Source of the DNA: Zelopaecilomyces penicillatus
Lineage: Eukaryota > Ascomycota > Sordariomycetes > Hypocreales > Pseudodiploosporaceae
Direction of reading: 5' to 3'
Assembly: GCA_005765155.1 (NCBI GenBank)
Contig: VCCP01000006.1
Location: 1,438,501 to 1,502,500, forward strand
Length of the DNA: 64,000 nucleotides
In this document: positions 12,369 to 25,200 of the stretch, piece after piece
How the letters are laid out: each line of letters opens with the position of its first letter
Position numbering within the stretch: position 1 is the first letter of the stretch
The notes under the pieces: model-generated
What the model saw: only the letters and a program-made list of their open reading frames with translations
What the model was told of the DNA's origin: nothing
Databases searched by the model: none
Made by a program: the position numbers and the translations under genes

Positions 12369-12914
12369 AAGAAGTTGCCCTTTGATGTCTTACAACAATG
12401 CAGAGATTAAGGACGGTAACATGATACTGGGAGGAGGCTGAAGCTTTCGGCCTTTTTTTTTTTTTTTAATGTTTGGGCGGCAGTGTATGCCAGTGGTTTG
12501 ATCATGAATAACGCCCAGATGGACTAAGTTGGAGAAATGTTTACCGAGTATGATGATGATAAGCTGAAGATGACGAGCGAAATGACTTGTCGGTGTTGTG
12601 TCTTTTGTTACACATTCGACCGAGCATGTGTAGTTTAGGGTAGCGATGATGAGCTGAATGTTTATTGTTTGAGCAAATACTGTGAGTGTGATTGGTTTGC
12701 ATGTTGGAAATAACTGTATTCCTTCTCTGTATACTTTGATGTTTTCAATGCCGTATGTTTTATGTCTAAAGTTCACTTCCGTCATATGTCTAGCATAACA
12801 ACTAGACAAAATCATGCAATATGGTGTGAACATCCGTCTCTATTTACTACCTTAAATACCAAACTCCCTGGATTTTCCCTGGTTTTCCCCCTTTTCATCC
12901 CAAGTAATCCGATA
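12369..12914. other. convergent 3' interval with T15 tract
   Basis: This interval lies between the stop codons of the GYF-domain and TTC27-type genes, so it holds both 3' untranslated regions. A run of 15 T occurs at 12453-12467, about 85 bp after the GYF-domain stop. No gene was seen. Confidence 0.5.
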
Positions 12915-15900
12915 CTAATTTTTGTCTACCTTGAGGCCCTCCATCAAATCCTCCAATGTCTTCCATCCCTCACTGCCTTCCCAGTTCGTCTTGGCCCGCC
13001 CCATGACGCTCCGTACTGCGCTGCGTGCCTTTGTTCGCCATCTTGAGCCAATTGTCTCCACGTCCGAGCCCCAGTTTTCCAGCACCGAGACCAGCTCGTC
13101 AGTACGCTTAACAGTCTCAGCCCAACCGGCTTCATCTTCCGTCCAGTCGGCGCCGCCGCTGGAGGCGGACTCACCAGGAAGCAAACCGGTGCCGCCACTG
13201 CCGGAGGAGCCAACAGCCGCACGCCACGCCCGCTCTGTGGCGTCAATGGCTCCCGCGTAGTCGCGCCGCCATGCCCGGAGGCGCGAGATGAGAGCCCAGA
13301 GCTCAGCACGTTTGGTGATTAAAGGTACGACTTGCTCTTCGAGGAGTCGGATAACAAGCCTCTCCATTGAACCACGGGGGGGTTCGTAGATGCCGCTGCT
13401 AGTATCGTTCTTCTTGGAGAGAACGACGTCCTGGAGCACAGCGCCAAGAAAGCTTGCGTCCAATGCATCTTCATTTTTGCGAATGCGAATGATGTTACTC
13501 AGTGCCAAAACGATGTCTCCCACTGGGGCGGGTTGGATGCGAGAACCAAGTGTGAGTACATTATCCCAGATGCGCCAATTATCATGCGCAATCGAGGCGC
13601 CCTTCTTGTATGCGGCAAGCGCCTGTGCCAAAAGGCTTTTCGGATCGCGGGATATGCTCTTCTCCTCGGTAACCACATCATCCTCATGCACTTCAGCGTC
13701 GCCCGTTTCGTCTTTGCTTTCGCTCTCACCATCTTTTTCTTTGGCGGTCACCTCGCTGTACAAGCTCCACAAAGCACTTCCCAGGTTACTCCAAGTCTTT
13801 GCACCCTCACCCCCAGCGGCGTCACTGGCGGTGCTAATTGAGCGGCTATATGCTTCGGCTGCATCCTCAAACTGTCCCATCCGCAAACTGATATCCCCTA
13901 GTCGTCCCCAAATATCGGGGTTGAGACGATTGACGGCTGTGGCTTTCTTGTACGCATCGAGAGCCTTTTCCATGTCTTTTTGTTGTAGGTAGTGCTCGCC
14001 AAGTGATTTCTGTGCTCGAGCATAACGGCTATTGGAAACCTCCCAAGCCCGTTCGTAGTGAGCAGGAGTGTCCTCTAGGTCGCCCAGAATGCACCAAAGA
14101 CGGGCAGCATTAGGAGGAGGAGGGATGCGTTCGGGACCTGAGAAGTCGGCTGCTTTGAGTTGTGTCACATCTTGGTCCACAATATCATCCTCGGGCTCAA
14201 AGTCCAGCACTTGAGGCGTTCCAGTGCGATGGAAAAGCCGCCACCGTATAATGCCACAAGCCTTGTCATCTCCGCCACTTCCTCGTCCATCTTCATCCTC
14301 AGAAGCCGCCCTGCTGGCTAGGCACAAGGCCACTTCTGCCCATAGTCGCAGCCTCTTGAAAATCTCCAAAGCAGATACCATGGATCCAACTCCGACCCAG
14401 GAGTACGCCAGTTCAGATTCGAGGTGCCATCGAGGGGGCGAAGAGAGCGCATGGAGGTAACGAAGACGGACATGAGCTGGAGCAGATTCGGATGATTTAG
14501 GTGCAGGAAGAAATGTAGTAGGTTGCTCTTCCTTCACTGGAGCCGACGCTTGGCCCGGTTCTATCACCTGAATTTCTGGCACAACTGATGACTCTACTCC
14601 ATCCTTGAGATCCTCGGCTAATGGCTCAGATGAATATGTGGTATCGCTGAGCACTTGATCCGCTAGTACCTGAAGCTGAAGAACGCCACGTTCAACAGTC
14701 CTGCTTCGGTGAATTTCTATTCTAGAACGAACTAGCAAAGCTTGTGTGTAAATTTGCCAGTTGGTGGATTTGTCTGTTAGCACGCGGACAGCAAAGGGCA
14801 ATATCTCCTCGGAAGTCAATGTGTCAACTGGTGAGAATGCATCTTTGATGGTCGCTTCTGTAAGGAGAATGATTTGGTCCAAAGGGTTCAACTGAGGCTG
14901 ATTGTCCGGAGATAGGTCGGCAAGTGAAAGCGGCAGATTGTCAGCCTTAGCTGCGTCTTCTGTCCCTTCATTTGCAAAGTGTATTTCTTCTAGCAGAGTA
15001 TCATTATTCAGTTTCAGGGCATCGGGCATTGCAGTTTCCGGGCTGTCGTCTTCTTCATCATCCGCGGTGCCAGCAGTGTTGGTCGCAGATTTGTCACTGC
15101 TTCGAGCCAAAACAACAAGTTGGCTAATGTCGTTCACCTGAAACTTTGTTCTCTTTCCAAGGGCTCCAGACAGAGAGTATACCAGTCCTGTAGCCCGAGC
15201 CGCCTCTAGAAGAGCCTCCTTGGCCTTGTCTTGGCGACCCAGCAGGATGTAATTATTAGCAGATTCCACCAGCCACTGCGCCTTTTCCTCGTGGCTCCAG
15301 GTCTCTTCGGTTGCCCAAACTTCGGAGTCAATGATATTGGCTCGCAAAGATTCCATACTACCATAAATTTGAGTCGCCAAAGTCGGGATTTCACTCCATT
15401 GAGAACTTCTTGTGAAGTTGGCCGCTGCTCCAAGACTGGGCTGTGTGGTGATTTTATGGTGCCAAACGTTGACACGTAACCTCGTCCAAGCAATGCTATG
15501 CTTGACAGGCTTTCCATCTGCAGATGGAATTTGTATGATGTCGGAAGATGCGTTCGCCAAGACTTCAATGACGATGCTTCTTGCCAGGGAAAACAACTCC
15601 AGGCGGGGGATGTGAGCATAAGGTGAGACGCCATCCACTTCAAGATATCTTAGACATGCTCGTCGCAGTTTCTTTAGGGCAGATATGTCATCTTTATCCT
15701 CCGGCTTTGCCTGTCTCCAAGCTTTAAGAAAGGACTTCTCAACAAAGTCAGCGTGCTTGGCTTGGAGAACCGGACCTGTAACGTTGGCTTGGAGGAAGGC
15801 ATCGAGGGCAGCTAAAGCCACGGCAAGAACATTAGCTGCCGGGTCAATCAGGGCATCTACAACGGCCGAATCGTTCTCATCGGTTGGGTTTGTCGCAGCA

Positions 15901-16016
15901 ACTCGAGCCACATGGGCTTGAATCAGTCGATCGGCGACTGCATTGTCGACGAGGGGTAGCAGAGCGTTATCGCCAGGGCCACCAGAGGCTGTATCCGCAC
16001 TCGCGCCAGCATCCAT
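12915..16016 (-). CDS. EMW1: TPR-repeat protein, Emw1/TTC27 family
   Basis: The protein has 1033 residues in a single exon. Emw1 in yeast is essential for growth and cell wall integrity; the human relative is TTC27. No enzymatic activity is known for the family. The N-terminal half is helical, with conserved family stretches such as RLELFSLARSIVIEVL, ARVHVWHHKI-like NVWHHK and ALLVRSRIEIHRSRTVERG. Canonical tetratricopeptide repeats begin near residue 640: ARLWCILGDLEDTPAHYERAW, ARAQKSLGEHYLQQKDMEKALDAYKKA, then NPDIWGRLGDISLRMGQFEDAAEAY, and a further repeat at TWSNLGSALWSLY. Acidic linkers (about 330-350 and 775-800) and a Gly/Ser-rich insert near 950 look disordered. The first ATG at 16016 was chosen. 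It converges on the GYF-domain gene. Confidence 0.88.
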   Translation of the reverse strand: MDAGASADTASGGPGDNALLPLVDNAVADRLIQAHVARVAATNPTDENDSAVVDALIDPAANVLAVALAALDAFLQANVTGPVLQAKHADFVEKSFLKAWRQAKPEDKDDISALKKLRRACLRYLEVDGVSPYAHIPRLELFSLARSIVIEVLANASSDIIQIPSADGKPVKHSIAWTRLRVNVWHHKITTQPSLGAAANFTRSSQWSEIPTLATQIYGSMESLRANIIDSEVWATEETWSHEEKAQWLVESANNYILLGRQDKAKEALLEAARATGLVYSLSGALGKRTKFQVNDISQLVVLARSSDKSATNTAGTADDEEDDSPETAMPDALKLNNDTLLEEIHFANEGTEDAAKADNLPLSLADLSPDNQPQLNPLDQIILLTEATIKDAFSPVDTLTSEEILPFAVRVLTDKSTNWQIYTQALLVRSRIEIHRSRTVERGVLQLQVLADQVLSDTTYSSEPLAEDLKDGVESSVVPEIQVIEPGQASAPVKEEQPTTFLPAPKSSESAPAHVRLRYLHALSSPPRWHLESELAYSWVGVGSMVSALEIFKRLRLWAEVALCLASRAASEDEDGRGSGGDDKACGIIRWRLFHRTGTPQVLDFEPEDDIVDQDVTQLKAADFSGPERIPPPPNAARLWCILGDLEDTPAHYERAWEVSNSRYARAQKSLGEHYLQQKDMEKALDAYKKATAVNRLNPDIWGRLGDISLRMGQFEDAAEAYSRSISTASDAAGGEGAKTWSNLGSALWSLYSEVTAKEKDGESESKDETGDAEVHEDDVVTEEKSISRDPKSLLAQALAAYKKGASIAHDNWRIWDNVLTLGSRIQPAPVGDIVLALSNIIRIRKNEDALDASFLGAVLQDVVLSKKNDTSSGIYEPPRGSMERLVIRLLEEQVVPLITKRAELWALISRLRAWRRDYAGAIDATERAWRAAVGSSGSGGTGLLPGESASSGGADWTEDEAGWAETVKRTDELVSVLENWGSDVETIGSRWRTKARSAVRSVMGRAKTNWEGSEGWKTLEDLMEGLKVDKN

Positions 16017-18873
16017 AACCGCTGACTGCTCCTATTTTCCTAGGATCAGCTGGGGCAAGATAGATCCTCAAGTGTTCAACTAGCGACAGACAGTATACCA
16101 GCGCAATACCGGTCCTGTAGGCTGTCGGCCTGAAGCATGAAATGCTTGTTTCTTGATGGTGCGCCTTATCGTGATTCAACCCCGCCAACTTTTTTTCTTA
16201 TCTGGGGGGATGTTTCCCAGTTGAGGAAAAAAGTGGGCGACTAGCCATGACCGCTTGTGACAACTCTAGAACAACTCTAAAATCAGTTTTCTACGATTAG
16301 TTTATTAGCGGTTAGATAAATAACTACTTACATATTTACATATGAGTATTAATACTCCATGGACTCTTCCAGTCACAGTGGTCTAGAGCGCTTGATTTAT
16401 AGCTGCCAGGGTTCATCTAGCTTTTGGTCTAGTTCTTTTGGAATTCATAAGCAGTCGATCGTTATCGATAAGATAGATCAAATCTGATGGGTCTGCAGGG
16501 TAGGTTTGGGAATGTTCCATCACCGGTTACGATGTTGGGAGTCTTGTCCGCTTATTCCAACTCCCCAAGATATAATAGCAGTAAAACTTTTTCTTGATAT
16601 TGGCAGATAAATCGATTATCACTTCTTGGCATGCTGCTAATTGAGACAATACACTTCGATTGGAGACTCTGAACTTGAGTTGTGGAGCCATAATCAAGGG
16701 AAACTGATACTCGTATTCGCTTAGCTCGTTCAGGGACAATAAAATGATAAGAAAATACATAATGGTGATCTTGTGCCCTGATTGAAGACCTTCTTCCGCG
16801 GTAGCGCCGTCTCCGTCGTATAGGTCAGCCAGTCGTTGAAGATTACATTCCAATAGGCTATGGTTCTGTCACTGGCCCCGGTTTTGTCGGACTGTTGGGG
16901 CCGTGATGTGGGCTACTTCGGCCCCGAAAGTGCAATTTCGCTCATGACCCGCACATGTTAGTCTTTCACATTCGTTGGACAGGCAAAAACATTGCCCCTG
17001 TTGATAATAAGTGTAGCGCGCGTTTTGCTAGTCACCTGTTCGCTTCGTTTTCATAGGTTTCAGTCTAGTTTTGCAAATGTGCAAGCAAGGCTGGCCCTTC
17101 AGTTCTGTTTTGCGTATCAATCGTTCCATCAGTAACTTCTTAATGGATTGGAGTAATTTCAAGTGCAGTAAAAAGAAGTTCTGTTTTCTCAAATTTCAAT
17201 TATGGACAACGGATCTTGAGAGTGGCCATTGATATCCATGCTTTCCACGTTGTCTGTCCGGTTGGACAGGTAGAAAGAATGTACAGATTGCTCGAGTCTC
17301 CATCCCAATGACAAGCCGCGGGGGACGCAATGCGGAATGACGTCGATACATCAATGCAGGACAGAAATCAGTCCTTTCCAAGCTCGCCCGACTTGAAGGG
17401 CTATTATTCATACATCACTTGATGATTTCCGTTTATTCGGCCTTTTCGCTTTCCAGTTCTCCGCGGCAGTACAGCCAAGCCACGCACCAATGCAAGGCTC
17501 TGTTCCGTTTCCCGTGCGGTAAATCCTTCAACACTGTGTCATGACGTCACGAACACAGTGGACGACTATTACTGTACATAGTATAAATCATTGAAGTTAG
17601 GGGCATAATGCCTCGTGCATTTGGGCCGGGCTTATTTCTCGCGTGGATAATCAAATTTGAAAGTCAAGTCATTCAAGTATTTATTACTTCGTTGGTCTGG
17701 GTGAAAGGGAAGGTTTGATTCTAGAGCACGGCGAGAGTTGGAGTCACGAAATGAAAAGCATTTATCTAGATGAGGACAGGCTCGAAATGGCGTGCTGACT
17801 ATCATTGTTTTGAACTCTAAACATCGAAAAGTTTGCCAAATATTTGATACCGTCTAGCACTGATATTCTTTCCGGCTTCTGAGTTCTGATCTGAGCTGTG
17901 AGCCGTGGAATGGGTACGGGTTCATGGGCCGACGAGGGCTTGGCATAGCACAGTGCGCAATCCAACCCACCAGCATTCTTTACAGTAGCGTGGAAAGAGG
18001 ATGAGATCGGCATTGTCTTGCTGCAAGCTGAAGACGCAAGGTGATGATCCCCAATCCAACGCCGCGCCAATAGATGCTTCGCTGAAATGAAGTGTAATGA
18101 ATCTTCTGGAAATTGTTATCTGATGAACCTACGTACATGTTTTGCACTGCCCTTTGAGCGAAAAGCGGCGAATAATGAAAACTCTGATGGTGCGGATTCC
18201 TGTGCCTGGCACACGTTCAGATGCCATAGGCCCGTTGGTTCTTTAGCGCTTTCTCAGGGCTCCCAGGTTCTGTGGGGCCCCTTGGTTAGCCGAGCGAGGT
18301 GCGAGATCCATATCTGCCAAGACATGTGTAGCAGGGAAGCTTTCCGTCGAAAGCAGTGCACTGGCTGCCTGTGGGCCGGTGAAATGGAGGATCGTTGCTC
18401 GTTGCGCTCCCTGTCCAGTGCTATCTGGTGCTGTGTGTTCCGTTGGTAGGCTCTCACATGGCACCAGACCCGCTGGGGTTGAAGGCTGGCCAATGCCGTC
18501 GCTCACGTCCGAGCAAGGAACACACCCACCACACTATTCGCCTCTCCCCTGTAGCCTTCTGTAGCATCCAGTAGCCTCTTCCGTGTGTTGGAACTCTGTT
18601 CTTGCCTCAGCAACCTTGATTGGGGGTCTTCCTTCCTCCGTCCTCTTTACCTTGACCCTCCCCCTCTTTCTTCCATTTCCGATCCCTTTTACTCTGTTTC
18701 TCTTTATACATTGGCATCAATTGGACTGGCACTACGACTTGCCTCAACGTTTTGACATTCACCATCCCAACTGCACTTACACCAACAACATCCCTTCAAA
18801 TCAGTCAGGCGCGCCCATTCCAGACATCGCGTCGACGTTCTCTTTGAGGTGTCCGTCGAAACAAACCGCCATC
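16017..18873. other. 2.9-kb gene-free interval upstream of TTC27-type gene and amino-acid permease
   Basis: The interval holds the divergent promoters of the TTC27-type gene (start 16016) and the permease (start 18874). No coding region is supported. A CRE palindrome inside a larger inverted repeat sits at 17532-17560. The 300 bases before the permease start are pyrimidine-rich and stay open in the permease frame from about 18583, but they contain no in-frame ATG before 18874. Confidence 0.45.
17532..17560. promoter_or_regulatory. CRE palindrome TGACGTCA within an 8-bp inverted repeat
   Basis: TGACGTCA (17542-17549) is the perfect ATF/CREB-type binding palindrome. It lies between the arms CACTGTGT (17532-17539) and ACACAGTG (17553-17560), which are exact inverted copies. 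bZIP factors of the Atf1 type bind such sites in fungi. It is 1.3 kb before the permease start and 1.5 kb before the TTC27-type start, so the target gene is not clear. Confidence 0.45.
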
Positions 18874-20730
18874 ATGGCGACGATCGACTCGGAAAAGCAT
18901 TCCAAAATCGACATTCCCGGAACACCCCCCGATGTTGACGATGGCCAATTCGGCGACAATGCCGATGGTCTCCACCGTCTGCTAGGTAATCGTCAGATCC
19001 AGCTCATCGCCATCGGCGGTTCTATTGGTACCGCTCTCTTCGTCAGCATCGGCAGCGGACTCGCCTCTGGTGGCCCTGGCAGCCTGTTCCTTGCCTTCAC
19101 CCTGTATCCCTTGATCCTCGCCCTTGTCAACAACTCCACCGCCGAAATGACCGTTCTCATGCCAGTCAGCGGAGGCTTCGTCCGTCTGGCTGGCCACTGG
19201 GTCGATGATGCTTTTGGTTTTATGGCTGGTTGGAACTTCTTCCTCTACGAAGCGTTACTGATTCCCTTTGAAATCACGGCATTAAATCTTGTGATTTCAT
19301 TTTGGGACGAAAGCATTACCAAACCCGGACCCACTGCTGGAATTTGTGCTGCCGTCATTATCTGCTATGCGTAAGATATATTCTCCAACTCAAAGGAGAG
19401 AAGGTTGGGGTATTGCCGTTTTCCGCAAGTGACTATCAGTGACTACCAGACTGCACATTGTGTGACTCGAGTTCCCTCACCTCCTCTTCTCCCTTATTCC
19501 ATCCTTGAAGATAAAGATTGAATGCTAAACGTATTTTCTGTGTGTGATTGTAGTCTTCTAAATGTCTTGGCTGTTCGCGGCTACGGTGAAGCTGAGTTTT
19601 GGCTCTCGGGAGGAAAGGTCATCCTTATCTTCATGCTTTTCGGCTTCACCTTTGTGACCATGGTTGGCGGAAACCCCCAGCATGACGCGTATGGCTTTAG
19701 GCATTGGACAAATCCTGGCGCCTTCGCCGAGTATCATACCAAAGGTGCGCTTGGCCGTTTTGAAGGCTTTCTCTCTGCCCTGTGGAGCGCCGCTTTTGCT
19801 GTTGTCGGCCCCGAGTATCTGTCGATGGTGGCTGCCGAGGCCAAGCGCCCTCGCACTTACGTCAAGTCGGCTTTCAAGACCATGTACTACCGCTTCGGCA
19901 TCTTTTTCTTTGGCAGTGCAGTCGCGGTGGGCGTCATCGTCCCCTACAATGACAAGAAGCTCATTGCTCTCACCGGAGGTGGAGAGGGGGCTGGAACGGC
20001 GGCAGCTTCGCCCTATGTCATTGCCATGGAAAACATGGGTGTCAAGGTGCTCCCTCATATCGTCAACGCTCTCATGTTGACATCAATCTTCTCTGCGGGC
20101 AATACCTACACGTACTGCGCGACACGCTCGCTCTATGGCCTGGCGCTTGAGGGCCGCGCTCCCCGCTTTTTGCGAAAGTGCACGAGTAGTGGTGTTCCTA
20201 TCTACTGCTTTGCCATCGTCATGCTCTTTCCTTTGCTGTCATTCCTGCAAGTTGGCAACGGCTCCGCCAAGGTGCTTGATTGGCTCGTCAGCCTTATTAC
20301 GGCTGGCGGCATCATCGACTACCTGGTCATCTCTATCACCTTCATATTCTATCACCGCGCCTGCAAGGCCCAGGGCATCGACCGCCGCAGTCTCCCATAC
20401 TATGGCTGGGGTCAACCGTACTGCGCCTACATCGCCCTCTTCTTCCAATCCCTCGTTGTCATATTCTACGGGTACGCTGCCTTTACTCCCTGGGATACCC
20501 AAAAATTCTTTCGAAGCTACACTATGCAGCTTGCCGCGCCCGTCCTATTTATTTTCTGGAAGACTCTGAAGCGCACGAGCTTTGTGAAACCCCACGAAGC
20601 AGATCTTGTTTGGGAGCGACCTACTATTGACGCGTACGAGGCAGCACTCGTCGGACCCCCATCCAGTTTTTGGGGTGAAATGGGGCGCTTGATTGGCATC
20701 AATCGAAAGAAGAGGACGTCAAAGGCATAA
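18874..20730 (+). CDS. amino-acid permease (AAP/YAT family, APC superfamily)
   Basis: I read two exons, 18874-19370 and 19554-20730, split by a 183-bp intron (donor GTAAGA), giving 557 residues. It is a plasma-membrane proton symporter for amino acids by family. The signature GGSIGTALF at 48-56 starts the first membrane helix, and about twelve hydrophobic segments follow. Further family marks are VINVFAV-like LLNVLAVRGYGEAEFW at the exon junction, NPGAFAEY, SALWSAAFAVVGPEYLSMVAAEAKRPR and the helix with YCATRSLYGLALEGRAPRFL. General wording is closest to the dicarboxylic (Dip5-like) and Agp-type permeases; substrate is not certain. The start at 18874 is the only ATG in frame after the leader. 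Codons end mostly in C, which suggests strong expression. Confidence 0.92.
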
Positions 20731-22242
20731 TGCATCTACACGCGGATGCATCCTTGCCACTTGACTTTTTGTTGTTGTTTTATTGTTCATCTTTTTAAAT
20801 ACTTTTTGCTATAGTCTTGTGGGCTGCAGCTGATGAAAAGAGTTTGCGCCACCATGATTGCTTACCGCTTTAGATTAACTAGAATACGGACATGGCGAGT
20901 TGATGAAGTATATACCCATAAGACAGATATGAGAGAATGAAATGAATAGAGCCTCTATTTCTTTAAGATGCTCCCCGTCTCAAGTCACCTTCTTGCCGTT
21001 GAACATGCCGGTGTCATTGATTTACCAAAACCAGTTTATTGGCTACTACCTGATTTTAATGCCATGTTCAAGGAAAGGCTAGGACGAAATCATTCTGTTC
21101 ATTAAAACCCCACAATCTATCGATTTCTTTGCCAGACTTGCCAGGCCAATTTATCAGTGTCACATGGAAACCAAGCTACAAACGCTGATTCGCATCCATG
21201 ACCACGAGGCTGACTTGACTACGTGATTACTGTCTGCCACTAATTTATCGGGACATCGGAGAAGTTAGCAACGGTTCCTTCCATTAGCTCCCATAAGCCT
21301 GCTAGCTTCGTGTGACTTCCGCTACCTAAACACGGATGGGCATCCTTTCGGTGTTGCTATGAGATTAGATGACGCAGATATATAACAGCCCGTAATTACC
21401 ATGTACACAAGTGTTAGTAAGAATTCTGTGTACGTGGACTAAAAACAAACCACTCTGGCTAGAGTGGCCAGGGGGGGGGGCTCTGAATTATCCATGACTG
21501 GCTTTTTTTCTTTTAAAGGTCTGACTACAGTCTTGATGGAAATGTTTATTATAGAGCTCATGAACCGGCTATCACCACAAGTTTAGTTGACTTATTGAAC
21601 TTATCTGCTTGAGTAGACTGCTCAAAAGGTGGCGTGTGCTTATTCGAGTGACCATTGCGATTGCTTGTTTCGCCGTTGCGGGCGCAATCAGAATGAAGCT
21701 ATTTAGCAAAGTATTGGCAGAGAGTCAGCTAACATTAAGGAAGTTTGATACAAATTGCGTGAATTACATCTACTTGGGGTCTTTTTTTTTTTGGTCGCAG
21801 AGTTATACACAGAATAGCCTAGATCAGTATGGATAGATACACAACATATCTGCCATGTGATTTGGGGTATCATGTTCGTTCAAGTCACAATAGTCACAAT
21901 ATATCCGCCATAAGTGTGTTTAAAGTCATCACCGAGAGTCTATTCGGGTCTGTCTACCATCATTCCTTCATCCATAACCCAAGGCGCGAATTAAAGCACA
22001 GCAGAGTCCTCCAACCCTGGCCGTGTCCCTCTCGCGCTCATATGAGCCACGAGTCTATCAGAAGGCCCTCTCTATTCGGTAGCCCAAGCATGCAATCATG
22101 TCCATAACGTGTCGCAACTTTTCTTTTACCAACCCGTGCTTTAAAAAAAAAAAAAAGACAAAGAAAATGTGCATATATAATAAATCGTCAAAGAACAAGG
22201 GTCGTCACAAACATAGCGAAGAGGTGGGGTATGTTGAGGTGT
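20731..22242. other. convergent interval with small hairpin and G10 tract
   Basis: This 1.5-kb interval lies between the stop codons of the permease and eEF3 genes. No gene was found. A perfect 7-bp hairpin (21450-21467, loop GGCT) is followed three bases later by ten G (21471-21480). A run of A lies near 22143-22156, close to the 3' end of the eEF3 gene on the other strand. Confidence 0.45.
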
Positions 22243-25200
22243 TTACAACTCGTCCTCGTCGCTGAAAACCTCCTCACCACGCTTTCGGCGGGCCATGCGG
22301 TCTGTTCAAGATCGTTGTTAGCAATCTGCAACACATGTGGAAAAAAACTTCGGAAAATTAAAGACTTACCCTTCTTCTTCTTACGCAGCTCAGAGGAAGT
22401 CAGCTTGGACTTCTTCTTGGTGCTAACGATCTTGTTGCCCATAGCATCGAACTTGTCCTCCTCATCGTCGCCATCCTGCTTGAGACGGGGACCAGCACCC
22501 TGGCCCTGGACCCAGTTGTGTCCGGAAGGAGTCATCTTACCGTCCATGACGGCCCAGACTTCCTCAGTCAAGTCCTTGGTGAACTCGGCAGAGTGAGTAA
22601 TGATGATGACACCACCCTCGAACTTCTTGAGGGCCTTGGACAGAGCACCAAGAGAGTCACGATCAAGATAATTGGTAGGCTCGTCAAGGACGATCAAGTG
22701 AGGTCGCTGCCAAGAACAAGCAGCCAAGACAGTCTTGACACGCTGGCCTCCAGACAGACCACGCATACGGGAGTGAGAAACGAGCTCGGCATCCAGACCG
22801 AAGTTGGCGCAGTGGCTCTCAATCTCCTTTCGGACCAGAGGTCGGAACTGACCAGAGGCAAGAGCCTCCTTCATATCAACATCGGCAACCATCTTCTGAT
22901 GAGATCCCAGAATCTCGTTACGAGGAAGCCACGTGTTGTCAGCAGTCATCATGGGAACCCATCGCTCGTTCTTCAAGCCAATGTTCTCACCCAGAGCATA
23001 TGAACACTCGTATTCATAGCTGTTCTTGAACTTTCTGCGGGAATTGATACCGATAACACGACGTTGGGTGCCTTCGATGTTGAAGACTTTGTCCATGGCC
23101 TTCTCATCCGCCTCAGTGATGATCTTGTTGGCACGATCCATGGTCTCACGATCCTCACCAGTCTGGAAACGCCACTGAATATACTCAGACGGGGTCTTGT
23201 CCAGGTGGTTATCAATGTGGGCAAACGCGTGCTGCTTAATGTAGGCAATACGAATGTTCTCGTGCTGGTAGATCTCACCACCAGTGGGAATGAGCTCACC
23301 AGTCAGGACGTTAATCAGGGTAGACTTGCCAGCACCGTTGGGACCGATAACGGCAATACGGGAGCCCAGAGAGCACTGGAAGCTAATTTCTGTAACCTGA
23401 GGAGAAGAGGTGCCGGGATACTGGAAGGACATCTTGGTAGCACGCAAGATAGCCTTGGCCTTGGTCTTGACACCCTCAAGGAAACCGGGTTCGGGGAAAG
23501 AGAACTCAAACTCGGAGGCACTGAGCTCGTAGTAGGACTTGGCGGTGGGAACTCGGCGAACGAACTCCTTGAGGTTACCACGATAACGCTTGAGCTTGAA
23601 GCGCTCATAGTGAACAATGTGCTGACAGACATTGTCAAGGAAGCCAGAGTCGTGGGAAACGATGATGGAAGTGCAAGGGGAGTTGATAAGGTAATCCTCG
23701 AGCCACTTGACGTTCTTCACGTCCAAATGGTTAGTAGGCTCGTCGAGAAGCAGAATATCAGGAGCCTCGAACACGGCACGGCACAAAGCCAACTTCATCT
23801 TCCAACCACCAGAGAGCGCACTGATCTCACCGTTGACCATCATGTCAGTGAAACCGAACTCGTTCAGGCGGCTGGTGACCTCATCCTTGGAGACGCCAAC
23901 CTCAGCCTCAGCAAGCTTCTTCATGGTCCAGTCAATGGTAGTCATCTCAGTATCAGCAGAGTCGAGGTCGTGCTCAACGAAGACAGTTTTGACCTCGCTT
24001 TGCTTAGGGAAACCCTCGACCTGCTCGTTGTTGATAGCACGCATGAGAGTAGACTTTCCGGAACCATTGGGACCGCAAAGACCGTAACGCTGGCCACGCT
24101 TGAGACGGAGGTGGGTCTGGTTGAGAAGAATCTTGGCACCGTAGGCAAGGGAGAAAGTGCAGTTGCAGAGGTCTTCACCCTCCTCATCATCGGCCTCGCC
24201 CTCAGCCTCCTCGGCAGCAAGAGGAGAAGCACGCTTGCGAAGAGTGTCGATGGTGTTCTCAGCATTGTCAATGCCAGTGATGACGGAAACGTAGGGCTTG
24301 AGGCTCTCGACCCAGGCGGCACCCTCGGACTCCTTCTCGTCGACGAGCTGACCAGCGATGGCAGAAATGTATTCGGCGACAGGACCCATCTTCTCAAGGT
24401 ACTTGGCAAAGCGAGAGGACAGGACATCGGTAAGGTGGCCAAGAACAACCTTGATATCACCGTCGTTGCGAACCTCGGGAATCTTGCCATCCTTGACAGC
24501 ACCGACACGGTAGAGGGTGTCAAGAGCCTGCTTAGTCTTCTCACGAGCCTCGGGATCAGCCAAGTTATCGTAATTCTTCTGAAGACCTGGCATCATCTTA
24601 GGCAAGAAAGGAGCGACGACATTGGGGTCATCGACGAGCTTGCACATGTTGTCGACAATAACAGCGGCCTTACGCTTGATGGCGGTCTCACGCTCAGCAA
24701 GACCACGGTCCAGAAGAGGAACCAGGAGGGCCAGGGTAGGCTCCTGTACCTCGGTAACGAAGGTGGTGGCACCAAGAAGATGCACAGTCTCAGGGACGTT
24801 CTCAGGCTTGGCAATACACTTGATAAGCTCGGGAATGAATCGCTCAATATCCCTGTTGACAATCAACTGGCAGAGCTTTTCCATGAGCTTATAGGCATGC
24901 TCCTTGACTTCCTTCTTGGTATCCCACATGGCCTCAGAGATGACGGGGATCAGTTCAGGCACGCGGGAGCCGAGCTGGACAGGGGCAGTCTTGATCAAGG
25001 CATCGATGAAGTCCAAAGCAGCCATCTTTTCAGGCCACTTCTGGGCAGTGCGGATCGACTCCATGATGGAAGGGAGAGCAGCCTTGATGGCATTGCCGTT
25101 GATGGCGCCAGCGATGGCAAGGACAGCAGCGTTAGCAGCAGTCTTGACAGCGGTGATCTTGTCGCCAACAGCAGCCAAGACAGCGGGCAGAAGAACAACG

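Noticed and set aside
18583..18873. 97-codon N-terminal extension of the amino-acid permease
   Set aside because: The open stretch begins at GTG and holds no ATG before 18874; its sequence is hydrophobic, pyrimidine-coded leader.
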